Notes: generated from the sequence alone by a model not told the origin. A stretch of DNA of 64,000 bases from Paenibacillus peoriae KCTC 3763 (GCF_000236805.1 NZ_AGFX01000011.1:1-64000); one strand, 5' to 3'. Positions 28,673 to 36,903 are shown, numbered from the stretch's first letter. Made by a program: numbers and translations.

Positions 28673-29128
28673 ATGCTTAAAGGAGGAGTGATTGCTATCA
28701 CCCAATCATCATCTGAGGCTGAGTATATTTTTGAAATGCTGTTGTTGCTGAACAAGCAGATGAGCTCCAAGTTTGAGCGTTGTGCAGGCATCAGCGCATC
28801 CAGATTGCAGCTGTTGTGCAAGCTGTATCAAGTGGAGGAGATTAGTCAAACTCTGCTGCAAAAAGAGGTTGGCATCGATGCCGCAGCCGTAACTCGCCAT
28901 TTGAAGCAGCTTGAGGCGAATGCTATGGTCACACGACGCACCAAGCCAGAGGACAACAGGGTTACTTTGGTAAGCCTGACCGATTATGGGCGTGAGCATA
29001 TTATCACCTTTAGGCAGGAGCGCACACAGTTTGTGGATCGGCTGCTCCAAAGCTTCGACGAGGCGCAACGGCGACAGCTAGCTGATATGCTGCAAGTCAT
29101 GAATGGTCATATTTCCGACATGGACTGA
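28673..29128 (+). CDS. MarR family transcriptional regulator
   Basis: A 151-residue winged-helix regulator. It shows QLLCKLYQVEEISQTLLQKE, the recognition region VGIDAAAVTRHLKQLEANAM, and the wing VTRRTKPEDNRVTLVSLTDY, followed by a dimerisation helix. The start is uncertain: ATG 28673 has a poor RBS, while a perfect AAAGGAGG at 28679-28686 lies inside the first codons and would suit an in-frame GTG 28688 (too close) or ATT 28691. The downstream nitroreductase and the twin operators suggest a quinone- or electrophile-sensing repressor such as MhqR/YodB-like systems. That comparison is inference. Confidence 0.88.
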   Translation: MLKGGVIAITQSSSEAEYIFEMLLLLNKQMSSKFERCAGISASRLQLLCKLYQVEEISQTLLQKEVGIDAAAVTRHLKQLEANAMVTRRTKPEDNRVTLVSLTDYGREHIITFRQERTQFVDRLLQSFDEAQRRQLADMLQVMNGHISDMD

Positions 29129-29182
29129 CTGAAATTCCTATCATAACAAATTATACCCACAGGGGAACAAGGAGAGATTTGA

Positions 29183-29830
29183 ATGAGCAATACGAACACA
29201 ACCGTAAAAACGAATGATTTTAAAGAAATCGCACTCGGACGTCGTTCTATTAAAGTATACGATCCGTCTGTGAAGATCAGCCGCGAGGAAATGACTGAGA
29301 TTTTGACGGAAGCTACACGCGCTCCATCTTCCGTTAACCTGCAGCCATGGCGTTTTCTCGTGATTGACAGCCCAGAGGGCAAAGCAACCCTTGCACCACT
29401 GGCAAGTTTTAACCAACGTCAAGTGGAGACATCTTCGGCAGTGATCGCAGTGTTCGGAGATTTGAATAACTTTGATTATTTTGAGCAAATTTTCGGAGAA
29501 GCTGTAGAACTGGGCTATATGCCAAAGGATGTAAAGGAAATGCAGCAGGAGAAAGTAGCGGCCCATTTTGCAGCGCTTGATCCGGTTGTGAACAAAGAAA
29601 CGGTGCTGATCGACGGTGGTCTGGTATCTATGCAGCTCATGCTGGTAGCGCGTGCTCACGGCTACGACACCAACCCTATCGGTGGTTATGACAAGGCTAG
29701 AATTGCTGAAGCCTTTGGTCTGGATAAAGATCGTTATGTACCTGTAATGCTCATTTCCATGGGTAAAGGAGTCAACGACGGTCATCCGTCCACACGCTTG
29801 CCCATTGAGCAAATTGCACAGTGGAAATAA
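29183..29830 (+). CDS. Nitroreductase family protein (FMN-dependent NAD(P)H oxidoreductase)
   Basis: A 215-residue flavoenzyme. The FMN-binding signature RRSIKVYDPSVKISREEMTE and ATRAPSSVNLQPWRFLVID are at the N terminus, and ARAHGYDTNPIGGYDKARIA plus PVMLISMGKG at the C terminus. Such enzymes reduce quinones or nitro compounds. It follows marR by 54 nt and is likely in its operon; in Bacillus comparable pairs defend against quinone stress. RBS CAAGGAGA 9 nt before ATG 29183. A strong bidirectional terminator follows. Confidence 0.92.
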   Translation: MSNTNTTVKTNDFKEIALGRRSIKVYDPSVKISREEMTEILTEATRAPSSVNLQPWRFLVIDSPEGKATLAPLASFNQRQVETSSAVIAVFGDLNNFDYFEQIFGEAVELGYMPKDVKEMQQEKVAAHFAALDPVVNKETVLIDGGLVSMQLMLVARAHGYDTNPIGGYDKARIAEAFGLDKDRYVPVMLISMGKGVNDGHPSTRLPIEQIAQWK

Positions 29831-29860
29831 GAGCTACGAGCTATCGTTTATATGCAAAAT

Positions 29861-29905
29861 AAAAACAGGCGGACAAAGGAACTTCCTTTGGTCCGCCTGT
29901 TTTTA
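29861..29905. terminator. Bidirectional terminator between nitroreductase and permease genes
   Basis: AAAAACAGGCGGACAAAGGA pairs with the complementary arm ending CCGCCTGTTTTT at 29904. A tracts and T tracts flank the stem, so it can serve the plus-strand nitroreductase; the convergent permease ends 145 nt further on. Confidence 0.88.
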
Positions 29906-30050
29906 GGTTACCTTTAGCTTCCCGGCGTATCAGCAGGGTCAGCGGTTCAGGTAAAGCAGCCATGCTCTAGCCTTGTGAATATAGCCATGTCTGCGATATT
30001 GCACGATGAGAAAAGGCAGTGTAAACAAATACGATTGAATCATAAGCTGC

Positions 30051-31394
30051 TTATGCCTGCTTTCTCCGGAACTTTACCAAAGACCAGATGATCAAGAATG
30101 CCATGAAAGCCACGCATACGCTAATGCTGATCCGATTTTGCGTGTCCAGCAGGAACAGAAATGCAATCACCCACAGACATCCAATGGTTATTGCTGTGAT
30201 ATAGGGAAATCCCCATATTTTGAAGCTTGGCTCTATGGGATAGGATTTGCGCAGTTTCAACTGGGAAAGGCAAATACAGCTCCAGACGAGCAGCACGACA
30301 AAGCCAGGTACAGCCATCAAAATACGGAATAGTCCGTCTTGATCGATATAAGCAACCATGGAGCCCACAATCAGAATCACAGCGCACAATTTGAGGCTAT
30401 TCACCGGCACTCCATTCGATGATACCCGCGCAAGTGATCTGGGCCCTTCCCCATTGACTGCCAGTGAATGCAGCATGCGGGTAGCACCGTAAATCCCCGA
30501 ATTGGCGGCAGACAGTACAGCAGTGATCAGGATAAAGTTCATGACATGGGCCGAGCTTTGAAGCCCTACCGAAGACAGTACCTGTACAAACGGACTGGTA
30601 TTCGCATCCAGCTGATTCCAGGGAACCAAGCCACAAATGATGAGAATCGGCAATGTGTAAAATAAGACAACGCGAAAAATAAAGCTTTTAACCACCTTAG
30701 GCAGCACTTTTTCCGGATTTTCTGTCTCTGTCAACGTCAGTCCGATCAGTTCGGACCCCCCATAGGAAAAGGTAACGACCAGCAGCGCCGAAAAGATAGC
30801 CAGCCAGCCATTGGGAAGAAATCCGCCATGCTGTATGTAGTTGCTCAGATAGGGCGGAGTTTCAGTAGGGATGATGCCGAACAGTATACAGCCACCCAAC
30901 GCGATAAAGATGATAATCATGGCAATCTTGATACCCGCAAGCCAAAATTCCAGTTCCCCAAAACCGCCGACACTCAGCATGTTGACGACAATAATAAAAG
31001 CCGCGCTCGCCAAACTGAGTATCCATAAGGGGACATCCGGCAGCCAGTATTGCAGGAAGCTTCCCGCAGCGATGACCTCAATGACACAGACTGCCAGCCA
31101 CATGAAGCAATACAACCAGCCGATGATAAACGAAAGCCGTTCTCCAAAAGCTTTGCGAATAAAATCCTTCATATTCATGTTGGGGTAGACGGTAGCCATC
31201 TCGGCAATTGCCCCCATAACGACCAGAAGCAAAAGCCCCGCAAAGACATAGGATAAAATAACTCCAGGTCCTGCCAAGCTAATCGTTTCGGTACTTCCTT
31301 TAAAAATACCGGTCCCGATGACTCCGCCCATAGCCATAAAGGTAATATGCCTTGGACGCAGCTTTTTGTGCAAAGTTGCTTCATTTGATTTCAA
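30051..31394 (-). CDS. APC family amino acid permease
   Basis: A 447-residue, 12-helix transporter of the amino acid-polyamine-organocation superfamily. The first helix carries the signature MAMGGVIGTGIFKGSTETIS. Further marks are FSYGGSELIGLTLTETENPE and NSGIYGATRMLHSLAVNGEG, as in proton-symport permeases of the AAT/LysP-like group. Substrate unknown. The start is TTG 31394, because AAGGAGG lies exactly 8 nt upstream; a longer frame starting before it would place that RBS inside the gene. It is transcribed convergently to the nitroreductase and stands alone. Confidence 0.92.
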   Translation of the reverse strand: MKSNEATLHKKLRPRHITFMAMGGVIGTGIFKGSTETISLAGPGVILSYVFAGLLLLVVMGAIAEMATVYPNMNMKDFIRKAFGERLSFIIGWLYCFMWLAVCVIEVIAAGSFLQYWLPDVPLWILSLASAAFIIVVNMLSVGGFGELEFWLAGIKIAMIIIFIALGGCILFGIIPTETPPYLSNYIQHGGFLPNGWLAIFSALLVVTFSYGGSELIGLTLTETENPEKVLPKVVKSFIFRVVLFYTLPILIICGLVPWNQLDANTSPFVQVLSSVGLQSSAHVMNFILITAVLSAANSGIYGATRMLHSLAVNGEGPRSLARVSSNGVPVNSLKLCAVILIVGSMVAYIDQDGLFRILMAVPGFVVLLVWSCICLSQLKLRKSYPIEPSFKIWGFPYITAITIGCLWVIAFLFLLDTQNRISISVCVAFMAFLIIWSLVKFRRKQA

Positions 31395-31583
31395 TCCGAA
31401 ATCCTCCTTCATAAAATGCATAGCTTCAGCATAGCCCAAACAGGGTTACTTCAATTAGACTAATACTACATGAAAATATCCAATTAGGAAATGAAAGAAA
31501 TAGGATCAATGAAGAGAATGATATATAATGAGGTTGATTTGGAAAAATAGTATGGTTATTTTATGAAGCGGAGGCTTTAATCA

Positions 31584-33575
31584 GTGAAGCAGGATCGGAA
31601 AAAGCAGGCAGGCTCCCAAAGCGGGACAGGCAAGGGACATGAAGCTGATGAGCTGAACAGACTGATGTCCGCATGGCTCCATTCATCGATCCGTATTATC
31701 GATATCCGGCATATTCGACTGGAACCCGAAGAGCTGCTTCGATCATATCGTCTGCCAGCGCAGGCTTTTATTTTGGTGCTACACGGTAGTGTGCGCTTGG
31801 GGGATGAATGGAATGATACAGCATATTCAGGGTACATACTGCATGGCAGCAAAGGCTTCGAACTGAAAATGGCTCCCTCGAACCGAGGGATCGAATATTT
31901 TCTTGTACTATATAAAGCGACTTCTGTATCGGGACACACGGTGTATAATGTTCCAGCTATAGCTCATGGCTTTGTACCGCCATATCCGGTTATGCTGTAT
32001 CAAAAGCTGCAACTGCTGGAGCGTGCATGGCAGGATCAGGATGCATTGTCGAGGGTACAGGCTCAAAGCAGGTTCTTTGATTTTGCATATGAATTTATGC
32101 GCCAATATCAGGAACAGAAGGCGCACATCCCCGCGCGGGATATGGTGACACAGGCGATTCGGTTTATGGAGGTACATTATGCGGAGTCCATAACGTTGGA
32201 GCGTTTGGCCGGCTTGCTGGAATGCAGTCCAAGGCACCTGACCCGATTATTTAAAAAACAAACAGATTGCAGCCCGATTATGTATCTGATCCAGCTGCGA
32301 ATGGACAAGGCGAAGGAGCTTCTGCGGAAGACGGATGCTACTTTACAGGATATTGCTGTCAGTGTGGGATACCCGGATGTCTATTTCTTTAGCCGGGCAT
32401 TCAAAAAATATACTGGTGTATCCCCGGTTCATTACCGGGACAGCTTACATTCATCTGCTTTTGTAAGAGATGAACGTCTGGATAATCCATTACCCATGTC
32501 CGGATGTTCCATTGATTCGAAAAGTGGTGCCCTGCATACTGTTAATGAGGATAATAATCATTATCAAAATTACGATGAAGGGATTTTACGAATGAATAGA
32601 AACGCAAGGCATTCCATGGCATTTATTTTATTGCTTAGTTTTACGCTACTGCTCAGTGCATGCTCAGGCACATCCAGTCCTGCGGCAACGGAAGATACGT
32701 CCCAAGGGACCAACAATACAGCGGAGCAAGCCTCACAAGAACGGGTGCTGAAAGATGCACTTGGACATGAGGTGAAGATTCCGGCTCAGCCTCAGCGTGT
32801 CATTGCTTCGTATCTGGAGGATCATCTGGTTGCGCTGGGTGTTAAACCCGTAGCTCAATGGTCGGTAGGTAAAAATTCGGTTCAGGCTTACTTGCAAAAA
32901 GAACTCAAGGATGTTCCTACCATCGCTTCTGACCTTCCGTTTGAAGCCGTTCTGAACTTCAAGCCTGATTTAATCATTATGGATAGTGCGAGCATGGTAG
33001 AGGGCGACAAATATAATCAATACTCTAAAATCGCTCCTACCTATGTTGTAGGCAGTAATATGAATAACGATTGGCGTCAAGAGCTGTTGACCGTGGGTGA
33101 GGTGCTGAATAAGAGCAGTGAAGCGAAGCAGGCATTAAGCAGCTATGACAAAAAAGCGGCAGAAGCCAAGGCCAAGCTGAGTCAGACGGTTGGGCAAAAA
33201 ACCGCAGCAGCCTTGTGGGTAACGGATAAAAACGTGTATGTCGTGAACCAGAACCTATCCAGCGGTGATGTATTGTATAAGGACTTGGGCTTCAAGATTC
33301 CTCAGGTCGTACAGGAAATCTCCAAAACTGCCAAGGCAAACTGGAGTAATTTATCGCTGGAGAAGCTGGCAGAGCTGGATGCGGATTATATCTTTATCGT
33401 GAACAGCAAAAACGCAAGTAAAGAAGAAATTATAAAAGATCCTGTGTGGGCGGGAATTCCAGCTGTAAAAGCTGGTCATGTATACGATTTTGGCAAAGAT
33501 TCGAGCTGGTTGTATACGGGGACGATTGCGAATGGACAAATGATTGATGATGTTCTGAAAAGTGTAATTCAATAA
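31584..33575 (+). CDS. AraC-family regulator fused in frame to a siderophore-binding lipoprotein
   Basis: One open frame of 663 residues combines two proteins. Residues 1-185 are a cupin-like sensor part, and 186-286 an AraC double HTH (LERLAGLLECSPRHLTRLFK; LQDIAVSVGYPDVYFFSRAF). Residues 287-336 are a linker. From Met337 the sequence looks like an independent lipoprotein precursor: MNRNARHSMAFILLLSFTLL ending in the lipobox LLSAC (Cys360), then an iron-siderophore binding domain (HEVKIPAQPQRVIASYLEDH; FKPDLIIMDSASM). GTG 31584 has GGAGG 10 nt upstream. In B. subtilis, Btr is an AraC/FeuA-like fusion, but without a signal peptide. Here an internal RBS and a Fur box suggest a second start. 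Either a real fusion or two genes with a lost stop codon. Confidence 0.85.
   Translation: MKQDRKKQAGSQSGTGKGHEADELNRLMSAWLHSSIRIIDIRHIRLEPEELLRSYRLPAQAFILVLHGSVRLGDEWNDTAYSGYILHGSKGFELKMAPSNRGIEYFLVLYKATSVSGHTVYNVPAIAHGFVPPYPVMLYQKLQLLERAWQDQDALSRVQAQSRFFDFAYEFMRQYQEQKAHIPARDMVTQAIRFMEVHYAESITLERLAGLLECSPRHLTRLFKKQTDCSPIMYLIQLRMDKAKELLRKTDATLQDIAVSVGYPDVYFFSRAFKKYTGVSPVHYRDSLHSSAFVRDERLDNPLPMSGCSIDSKSGALHTVNEDNNHYQNYDEGILRMNRNARHSMAFILLLSFTLLLSACSGTSSPAATEDTSQGTNNTAEQASQERVLKDALGHEVKIPAQPQRVIASYLEDHLVALGVKPVAQWSVGKNSVQAYLQKELKDVPTIASDLPFEAVLNFKPDLIIMDSASMVEGDKYNQYSKIAPTYVVGSNMNNDWRQELLTVGEVLNKSSEAKQALSSYDKKAAEAKAKLSQTVGQKTAAALWVTDKNVYVVNQNLSSGDVLYKDLGFKIPQVVQEISKTAKANWSNLSLEKLAELDADYIFIVNSKNASKEEIIKDPVWAGIPAVKAGHVYDFGKDSSWLYTGTIANGQMIDDVLKSVIQ
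32552..32566. promoter_or_regulatory. Fur box inside the araC-sbp frame
   Basis: TAATAATCATTATCA matches the 7-1-7 Fur consensus TGATAATNATTATCA at 14 of 15 positions. It lies 26 nt before the internal ATG 32592 and just upstream of its RBS, so it should give iron-dependent control of the lipoprotein. Confidence 0.75.
32592..33575 (+). CDS. Internal-start product: iron-siderophore ABC transporter substrate-binding lipoprotein
   Basis: The 327-residue C-terminal part of the fusion as an independent protein. ATG 32592 has GAAGGGA 8 nt upstream. The peptide begins with a lipoprotein signal (positively charged MNRNAR, hydrophobic core, LLSAC, then a Ser/Thr-rich tether) and continues with a FhuD/FeuA-type binding fold, including the C-terminal YIFIVNSKNASKEEI and VYDFGKDSSWLYTGTIANGQ. 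Lipidation at Cys would anchor it outside the membrane, where it would deliver ferric siderophore to a permease not encoded here. I consider this product more likely to be the working binding protein than the full fusion. Confidence 0.6.
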   Translation: MNRNARHSMAFILLLSFTLLLSACSGTSSPAATEDTSQGTNNTAEQASQERVLKDALGHEVKIPAQPQRVIASYLEDHLVALGVKPVAQWSVGKNSVQAYLQKELKDVPTIASDLPFEAVLNFKPDLIIMDSASMVEGDKYNQYSKIAPTYVVGSNMNNDWRQELLTVGEVLNKSSEAKQALSSYDKKAAEAKAKLSQTVGQKTAAALWVTDKNVYVVNQNLSSGDVLYKDLGFKIPQVVQEISKTAKANWSNLSLEKLAELDADYIFIVNSKNASKEEIIKDPVWAGIPAVKAGHVYDFGKDSSWLYTGTIANGQMIDDVLKSVIQ

Positions 33576-33590
33576 TTTGGAGTGAAATTC

Positions 33591-33645
33591 AAAAAGCGCT
33601 ACTCATCTTGACGGTCGCATGCCGCAGGAAGGGAGCGCTTTTTTT
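33591..33645 (+). terminator. Terminator after the araC-sbp gene
   Basis: AAAAAGCGCT at 33591-33600 pairs with AGCGCTTTTT at 33634-33643; the long loop contains a further GCATGC core. T run follows. Confidence 0.75.
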
Positions 33646-33646
33646 G

Positions 33647-33679
33647 ATAAAAAAGATGCCTGCACATGGCAGACATCTG
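33647..33679 (-). terminator. Terminator of bdhA (minus strand)
   Basis: On the minus strand CAGATGTCTGC pairs with GCAGGCATCT around CATGT, followed by TTTTTTATC. It is 15 nt after the bdhA stop. Confidence 0.8.
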
Positions 33680-33693
33680 ATTTTGCTTCTATA

Positions 33694-34746
33694 TTAGGAT
33701 TGCGGAGATACGAGGATTTTAACTTGATTTTTTTCTTTCAGGAGGCCTTCAAAGCCTTGCTCAATCACTTCTTCGAGCTTAATACGTTTGGTAACCAGCT
33801 TGTCCGCAGGGAAATAGCCTTTTTCCATCAGGCTGATGACAGCCGGGAACACATCACGGTAGCCGATAATACCCGTCAGATTGCGTTCCTTCATGACGAT
33901 ATTGTTAGGCTTGATCGGAGCTTCTTTTTCAAAAATGCTGACGACCATAATTTGTCCGCTGATTTTGGTAGATTCGATCGCTTGAGTCAGCACAGGCGGT
34001 ACTCCAGTGACTTCATAGGCTACATCTACACCTCCGTTGGTCCGTTTGTGCAGCTCCTGCACGACATCGTAAGCTTTAGGATCAAGCACGATAGCACCCA
34101 ACTCTTCGGCTTTAGCTTTGCGTTCCTCGGAAAGCTCTACTGCATAAATATCAGATGCACCCGAAGCTTTCAAGGCTTCAATAACCAGCAAGCCGATAGG
34201 ACCGGCCCCAAATACGACGGCCTTGTCGCCGACTTTCAGCTGGCTTTGACGAACAGCATACAAAGCAACGGCTGAAGGTTCTACCAAAGCGCCCTGCTCG
34301 AAAGAGACGCTATCTGGAATCTTGTGAACCATGTGCTCGTCAGCTGCAACGTATTCCGAAAATCCACCGCCGCCGCCTGCCAGACCGAGGAAGCCCATTT
34401 TATCGCAAAGATTATATTTGCCTTGTTTACATGCAGTGCATTCTCCACATGCAAAAATGGGTTCTACGACCACGCGGTCGCCAACCTGAATTTTGGTTAC
34501 ACCTTCGCCGACTTCGACCACTTGTCCAGAGAATTCATGTCCCATTACGATCGGAGCTTTTTCACCAGTCAATGGATGGTTAGCACCCTGTGGAATGAAG
34601 ATCGGTCCTGCTACATATTCATGAAGGTCACTTCCGCAAATGCCACACCATTCTACTTTAATTTTCACTTTGCCTGCCAGAGCAGCGGGCTGATCAATGT
34701 TTTCCAAACGTAAGTCTTTTACTCCATGCCATCTCAATGCTTGCAT
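33694..34746 (-). CDS. bdhA: (R,R)-butanediol / zinc-type alcohol dehydrogenase
   Basis: A 350-residue medium-chain dehydrogenase. The catalytic zinc site shows WCGICGSDLHEY and GHEFSGQVVEVGEGV, the structural zinc site CGECTACKQGKYNLC, and the NAD fold VVFGAGPIGLLVIEALKASG. The extended IFIPQGANHPLTGEKAPIVM insertion is typical of 2,3-butanediol dehydrogenases. It reduces acetoin to butanediol, a major fermentation route in P. polymyxa. ATG 34746 has AAGGAG 9 nt upstream. A sigmaA promoter with an overlapping operator precedes it, and a LacI-type regulator is divergent. Confidence 0.9.
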   Translation of the reverse strand: MQALRWHGVKDLRLENIDQPAALAGKVKIKVEWCGICGSDLHEYVAGPIFIPQGANHPLTGEKAPIVMGHEFSGQVVEVGEGVTKIQVGDRVVVEPIFACGECTACKQGKYNLCDKMGFLGLAGGGGGFSEYVAADEHMVHKIPDSVSFEQGALVEPSAVALYAVRQSQLKVGDKAVVFGAGPIGLLVIEALKASGASDIYAVELSEERKAKAEELGAIVLDPKAYDVVQELHKRTNGGVDVAYEVTGVPPVLTQAIESTKISGQIMVVSIFEKEAPIKPNNIVMKERNLTGIIGYRDVFPAVISLMEKGYFPADKLVTKRIKLEEVIEQGFEGLLKEKNQVKILVSPQS

Positions 34747-34804
34747 GTCTGTCATCTCCTTGACGAATATATGATCATTTACTGCTATAAAAGCGAATGA
34801 AATA

Positions 34805-34816
34805 GGAAACGTTTCC
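34805..34816. promoter_or_regulatory. LacI-family operator at the bdhA promoter
   Basis: GGAAACGTTTCC is a perfect 12-bp palindrome with the central CG typical of LacI-family sites. It begins just downstream of the bdhA -10. A related site lies at 35051-35065 in front of the regulator. Confidence 0.75.
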
Positions 34817-34823
34817 GAAAGAT

Positions 34824-34852
34824 AATATGTCACAGTTTTTACACATTGTCAA
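34824..34852 (-). promoter_or_regulatory. SigmaA promoter of bdhA
   Basis: On the minus strand: -35 TTGACA (34852-34847), 17-nt spacer, -10 CATATT (34829-34824). The transcript would start within or just before the GGAAACGTTTCC operator. Confidence 0.75.
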
Positions 34853-34884
34853 ACCAATTTCGTACAAAAAGCACTTGATTTTTT

Positions 34885-34900
34885 TGTGAATATAATCACT
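34885..34900. promoter_or_regulatory. CRP/FNR-type site in the bdhA-lacI intergenic region
   Basis: TGTGA-N6-TCACT matches the CRP/FNR consensus TGTGA-N6-TCACA at all but one position. It is about 75 nt upstream of the predicted bdhA start. FNR control would suit a fermentative dehydrogenase, but no fnr gene is in the window. Confidence 0.5.
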
Positions 34901-35012
34901 TGTGACTGTGGCGCTATTTTGGCTCATCGTTTTCATTCAAGAGATTGGGCGGATTTTTCAGGTGAAGCAGAGATAATGAAGAAACTGCTTTCATTTTCAG
35001 AGGCTCATTCTA

Positions 35013-35021
35013 TGGTATAAT
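35013..35021 (+). promoter_or_regulatory. Extended -10 promoter of the LacI-type regulator
   Basis: TGGTATAAT (TGn extended -10) at 35013-35021 with no good -35. The leader carries the operator at 35051-35065. Confidence 0.55.
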
Positions 35022-35050
35022 ATCAATATCGAAACTACATTTTAGAAAGT

Positions 35051-35065
35051 CGGAAAACGATTCCG
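35051..35065. promoter_or_regulatory. Autoregulatory operator of the LacI-type regulator
   Basis: CGGAA-AACGA-TTCCG, 5-bp arms, shares the GGAAA...TTCC half sites with the bdhA operator. Placed between the -10 and the start codon. Confidence 0.55.
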
Positions 35066-35086
35066 TTTTTTGAAAGGATTTTGGGT

Positions 35087-36133
35087 GTGACAGATCAAAA
35101 GAAAGTAACCATAGAGGATGTAGCCAAGCGGGCAGGGGTAGGTATTGCGACTGTCTCCAGAGCTATTAACGATAGTGAGGGTATCAGCCCGAAGACGAAA
35201 GCGTTGATTTTGCAGGTGATTGAAGAAATGGGGTTTACCCCCAATACCTCAGCACAAAGCTTGAAGGTACGCCAGACACGCCAAATTGCGCTGGCCGTGC
35301 CGGATATTCGCAATGCAATCATTCCTGAGATCGCCTGGTCTGTAGAGCAGGCAGCCAAGCAGCATGGCTACCGTGTGGTGCAGATTAATACCGCCGGCAA
35401 TGCCAGAATGGAGCTTGAAACGGTTCGGGAGGTTAAGAAGCTGCATGTGGACGGACTTATTATTATGCCACTGGCATACCCTAAAATGCTGGTCGATCTG
35501 ATCAACAAGTCCAGCGTTCCCGTATCCATCATTAATTATGGCAAGAAGCTGGGCGAAAATGTAAAAGCAGATATCGTAAGCCTGGCACGGCAAGAGGGAC
35601 GGCTTGTGATGGAGCATTTGCTTAAAATCGGGAGAACGAGAATTGCTTATGCAGGTGCTGCAAAGGACAAAATCGAGGAAAGATACTTTGCTTATGAGCA
35701 GTCTCTCCAGCATGTGGACCCTTCACTCGTTTATTTTGGCGATGATTTCTCCTTTGAGACAGGGCTGCGTGCGGCCGATTATTTTTACAGCCTAAAGCAT
35801 ATGCCGGATGCTATTTATGCGGTGAACGATATGGTGGCGATTGGCATTGTCAATCGCTTTAAGGATTTGGGCGTCAAAGTGCCGGATGAGGTTGCTGTCG
35901 TCGGCATTGATAACAATCTGTGGGCAACGGTAACGACGCCGCAAATCAGTTCTGTTTCCATCATGGGGGAAGAGGTGGCACGATTGGCTGCAGAGCTGCT
36001 GCTTAAGCGGATTCAGGAGCAGACACCGGGTGATTATGAGCGTGTGCAATTCGAGCCCCGCCTGATCGTCAGGGAATCAAGCGTCTCTGTGATCCGTAAG
36101 CCTACGGTTGGACGTGATGGAGCAGAAGTCTAG
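35087..36133 (+). CDS. LacI family transcriptional regulator
   Basis: A 348-residue repressor. The HTH and hinge read TIEDVAKRAGVGIATVSRAI and then ALILQVIEEMGFTPNTSAQS. The periplasmic-binding-like sensor domain follows (QIALAVPDIRNAIIPEIAWS; DGLIIMPLAYPKM; AVVGIDNNLWATVTTPQISS). GTG 35087 has AAAGGA 8 nt upstream; the TTG at 35081 is too near the RBS. It is divergent from bdhA with related palindromes at both promoters, so it most likely represses bdhA and itself. The effector is unknown, perhaps acetoin or a sugar. Confidence 0.92.
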   Translation: MTDQKKVTIEDVAKRAGVGIATVSRAINDSEGISPKTKALILQVIEEMGFTPNTSAQSLKVRQTRQIALAVPDIRNAIIPEIAWSVEQAAKQHGYRVVQINTAGNARMELETVREVKKLHVDGLIIMPLAYPKMLVDLINKSSVPVSIINYGKKLGENVKADIVSLARQEGRLVMEHLLKIGRTRIAYAGAAKDKIEERYFAYEQSLQHVDPSLVYFGDDFSFETGLRAADYFYSLKHMPDAIYAVNDMVAIGIVNRFKDLGVKVPDEVAVVGIDNNLWATVTTPQISSVSIMGEEVARLAAELLLKRIQEQTPGDYERVQFEPRLIVRESSVSVIRKPTVGRDGAEV

Positions 36134-36146
36134 CTGAGGAACCTTT

Positions 36147-36164
36147 CCATCGTTATAACGATGG
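36147..36164. repeat. 18-bp perfect palindrome after the lacI gene
   Basis: CCATCGTTATAACGATGG is fully self-complementary. No T tract follows, so a weak terminator or a protein-binding site are both possible. Confidence 0.5.
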
Positions 36165-36245
36165 ATGAACAGCCGCAAGAGCAGTAGGATTTAAATAGTC
36201 TAGCAATTGTAATACCATTGTTTGTTTGGACAGGAGAGTGGACTC

Positions 36246-36899
36246 GTGTCAAAAAGCAGCATGTTCGTATCTGTAGTTTGTACTTTACTATTGCTGTCCG
36301 TTACTATAGGATGTGCTTCCAGTCCGGTGGAACAGCATACTGATGCTGCGTCGCCCTCTGGAAAAAGTGCCGGGAAGCCAATGCAAAATGCATCCAATAC
36401 GCAGCAAACCCGGCAAAGTAAAGAGGAGCAGGTGCTGTCCTTTTACAAGGATTCATCCCTCAGTGATGAAGAAAAAGTACGCTGCATAACAGATCATTTG
36501 GCGGGCATACAGTGGGAAACGTTTAACAAGGTTAGTGGAAAACAAAGCTTGGAGGTTATCGAATATCTGTATAGACAACGAGCTTATATTCCATCGGAAA
36601 GCTTTCCAAATGTGATCCAGGCCTCTGGCGGATTGGATGGGGCTTCAAGCGAAAGCTATGCTGCCATTATGGGGGAATTATTCACAAGGGATAAGACAGC
36701 GATGACCCGAGCATTGGCCAATACTACGGACAAATCATACCGCGAACAAGGCATCGGGAGCATCGCGTACAGTCTTAGTTATCGGGAAACGAAGGTAGTC
36801 AAGAAGGAAATCCGGCAATGGCAGGCAGGACAAAAGCTTACTACGACGGAGAAGGAAATCATTCGTGCTTTGCTTGTAAAGCTGGATAATCCATATTAA
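36246..36899 (+). CDS. Predicted lipoprotein of unknown function
   Basis: A 217-residue secreted lipoprotein. The N terminus (SKSSMFVSVVCTLLLLSVTI then GCASS) is a lipoprotein signal with lipobox VTIGC. A Ser/Gln/Thr-rich tether of ~50 residues follows, then a helical domain (SLSDEEKVRCITDHLAGIQW; TDKSYREQGIGSIAYSLSYR; KKEIRQWQAGQKLTTTEKEI). I do not recognise the domain. GTG 36246 is chosen since AGGAGAG lies 7 nt upstream. It stands alone behind the regulator. Confidence 0.8.
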   Translation: MSKSSMFVSVVCTLLLLSVTIGCASSPVEQHTDAASPSGKSAGKPMQNASNTQQTRQSKEEQVLSFYKDSSLSDEEKVRCITDHLAGIQWETFNKVSGKQSLEVIEYLYRQRAYIPSESFPNVIQASGGLDGASSESYAAIMGELFTRDKTAMTRALANTTDKSYREQGIGSIAYSLSYRETKVVKKEIRQWQAGQKLTTTEKEIIRALLVKLDNPY

Positions 36900-36903
36900 A
36901 GCA

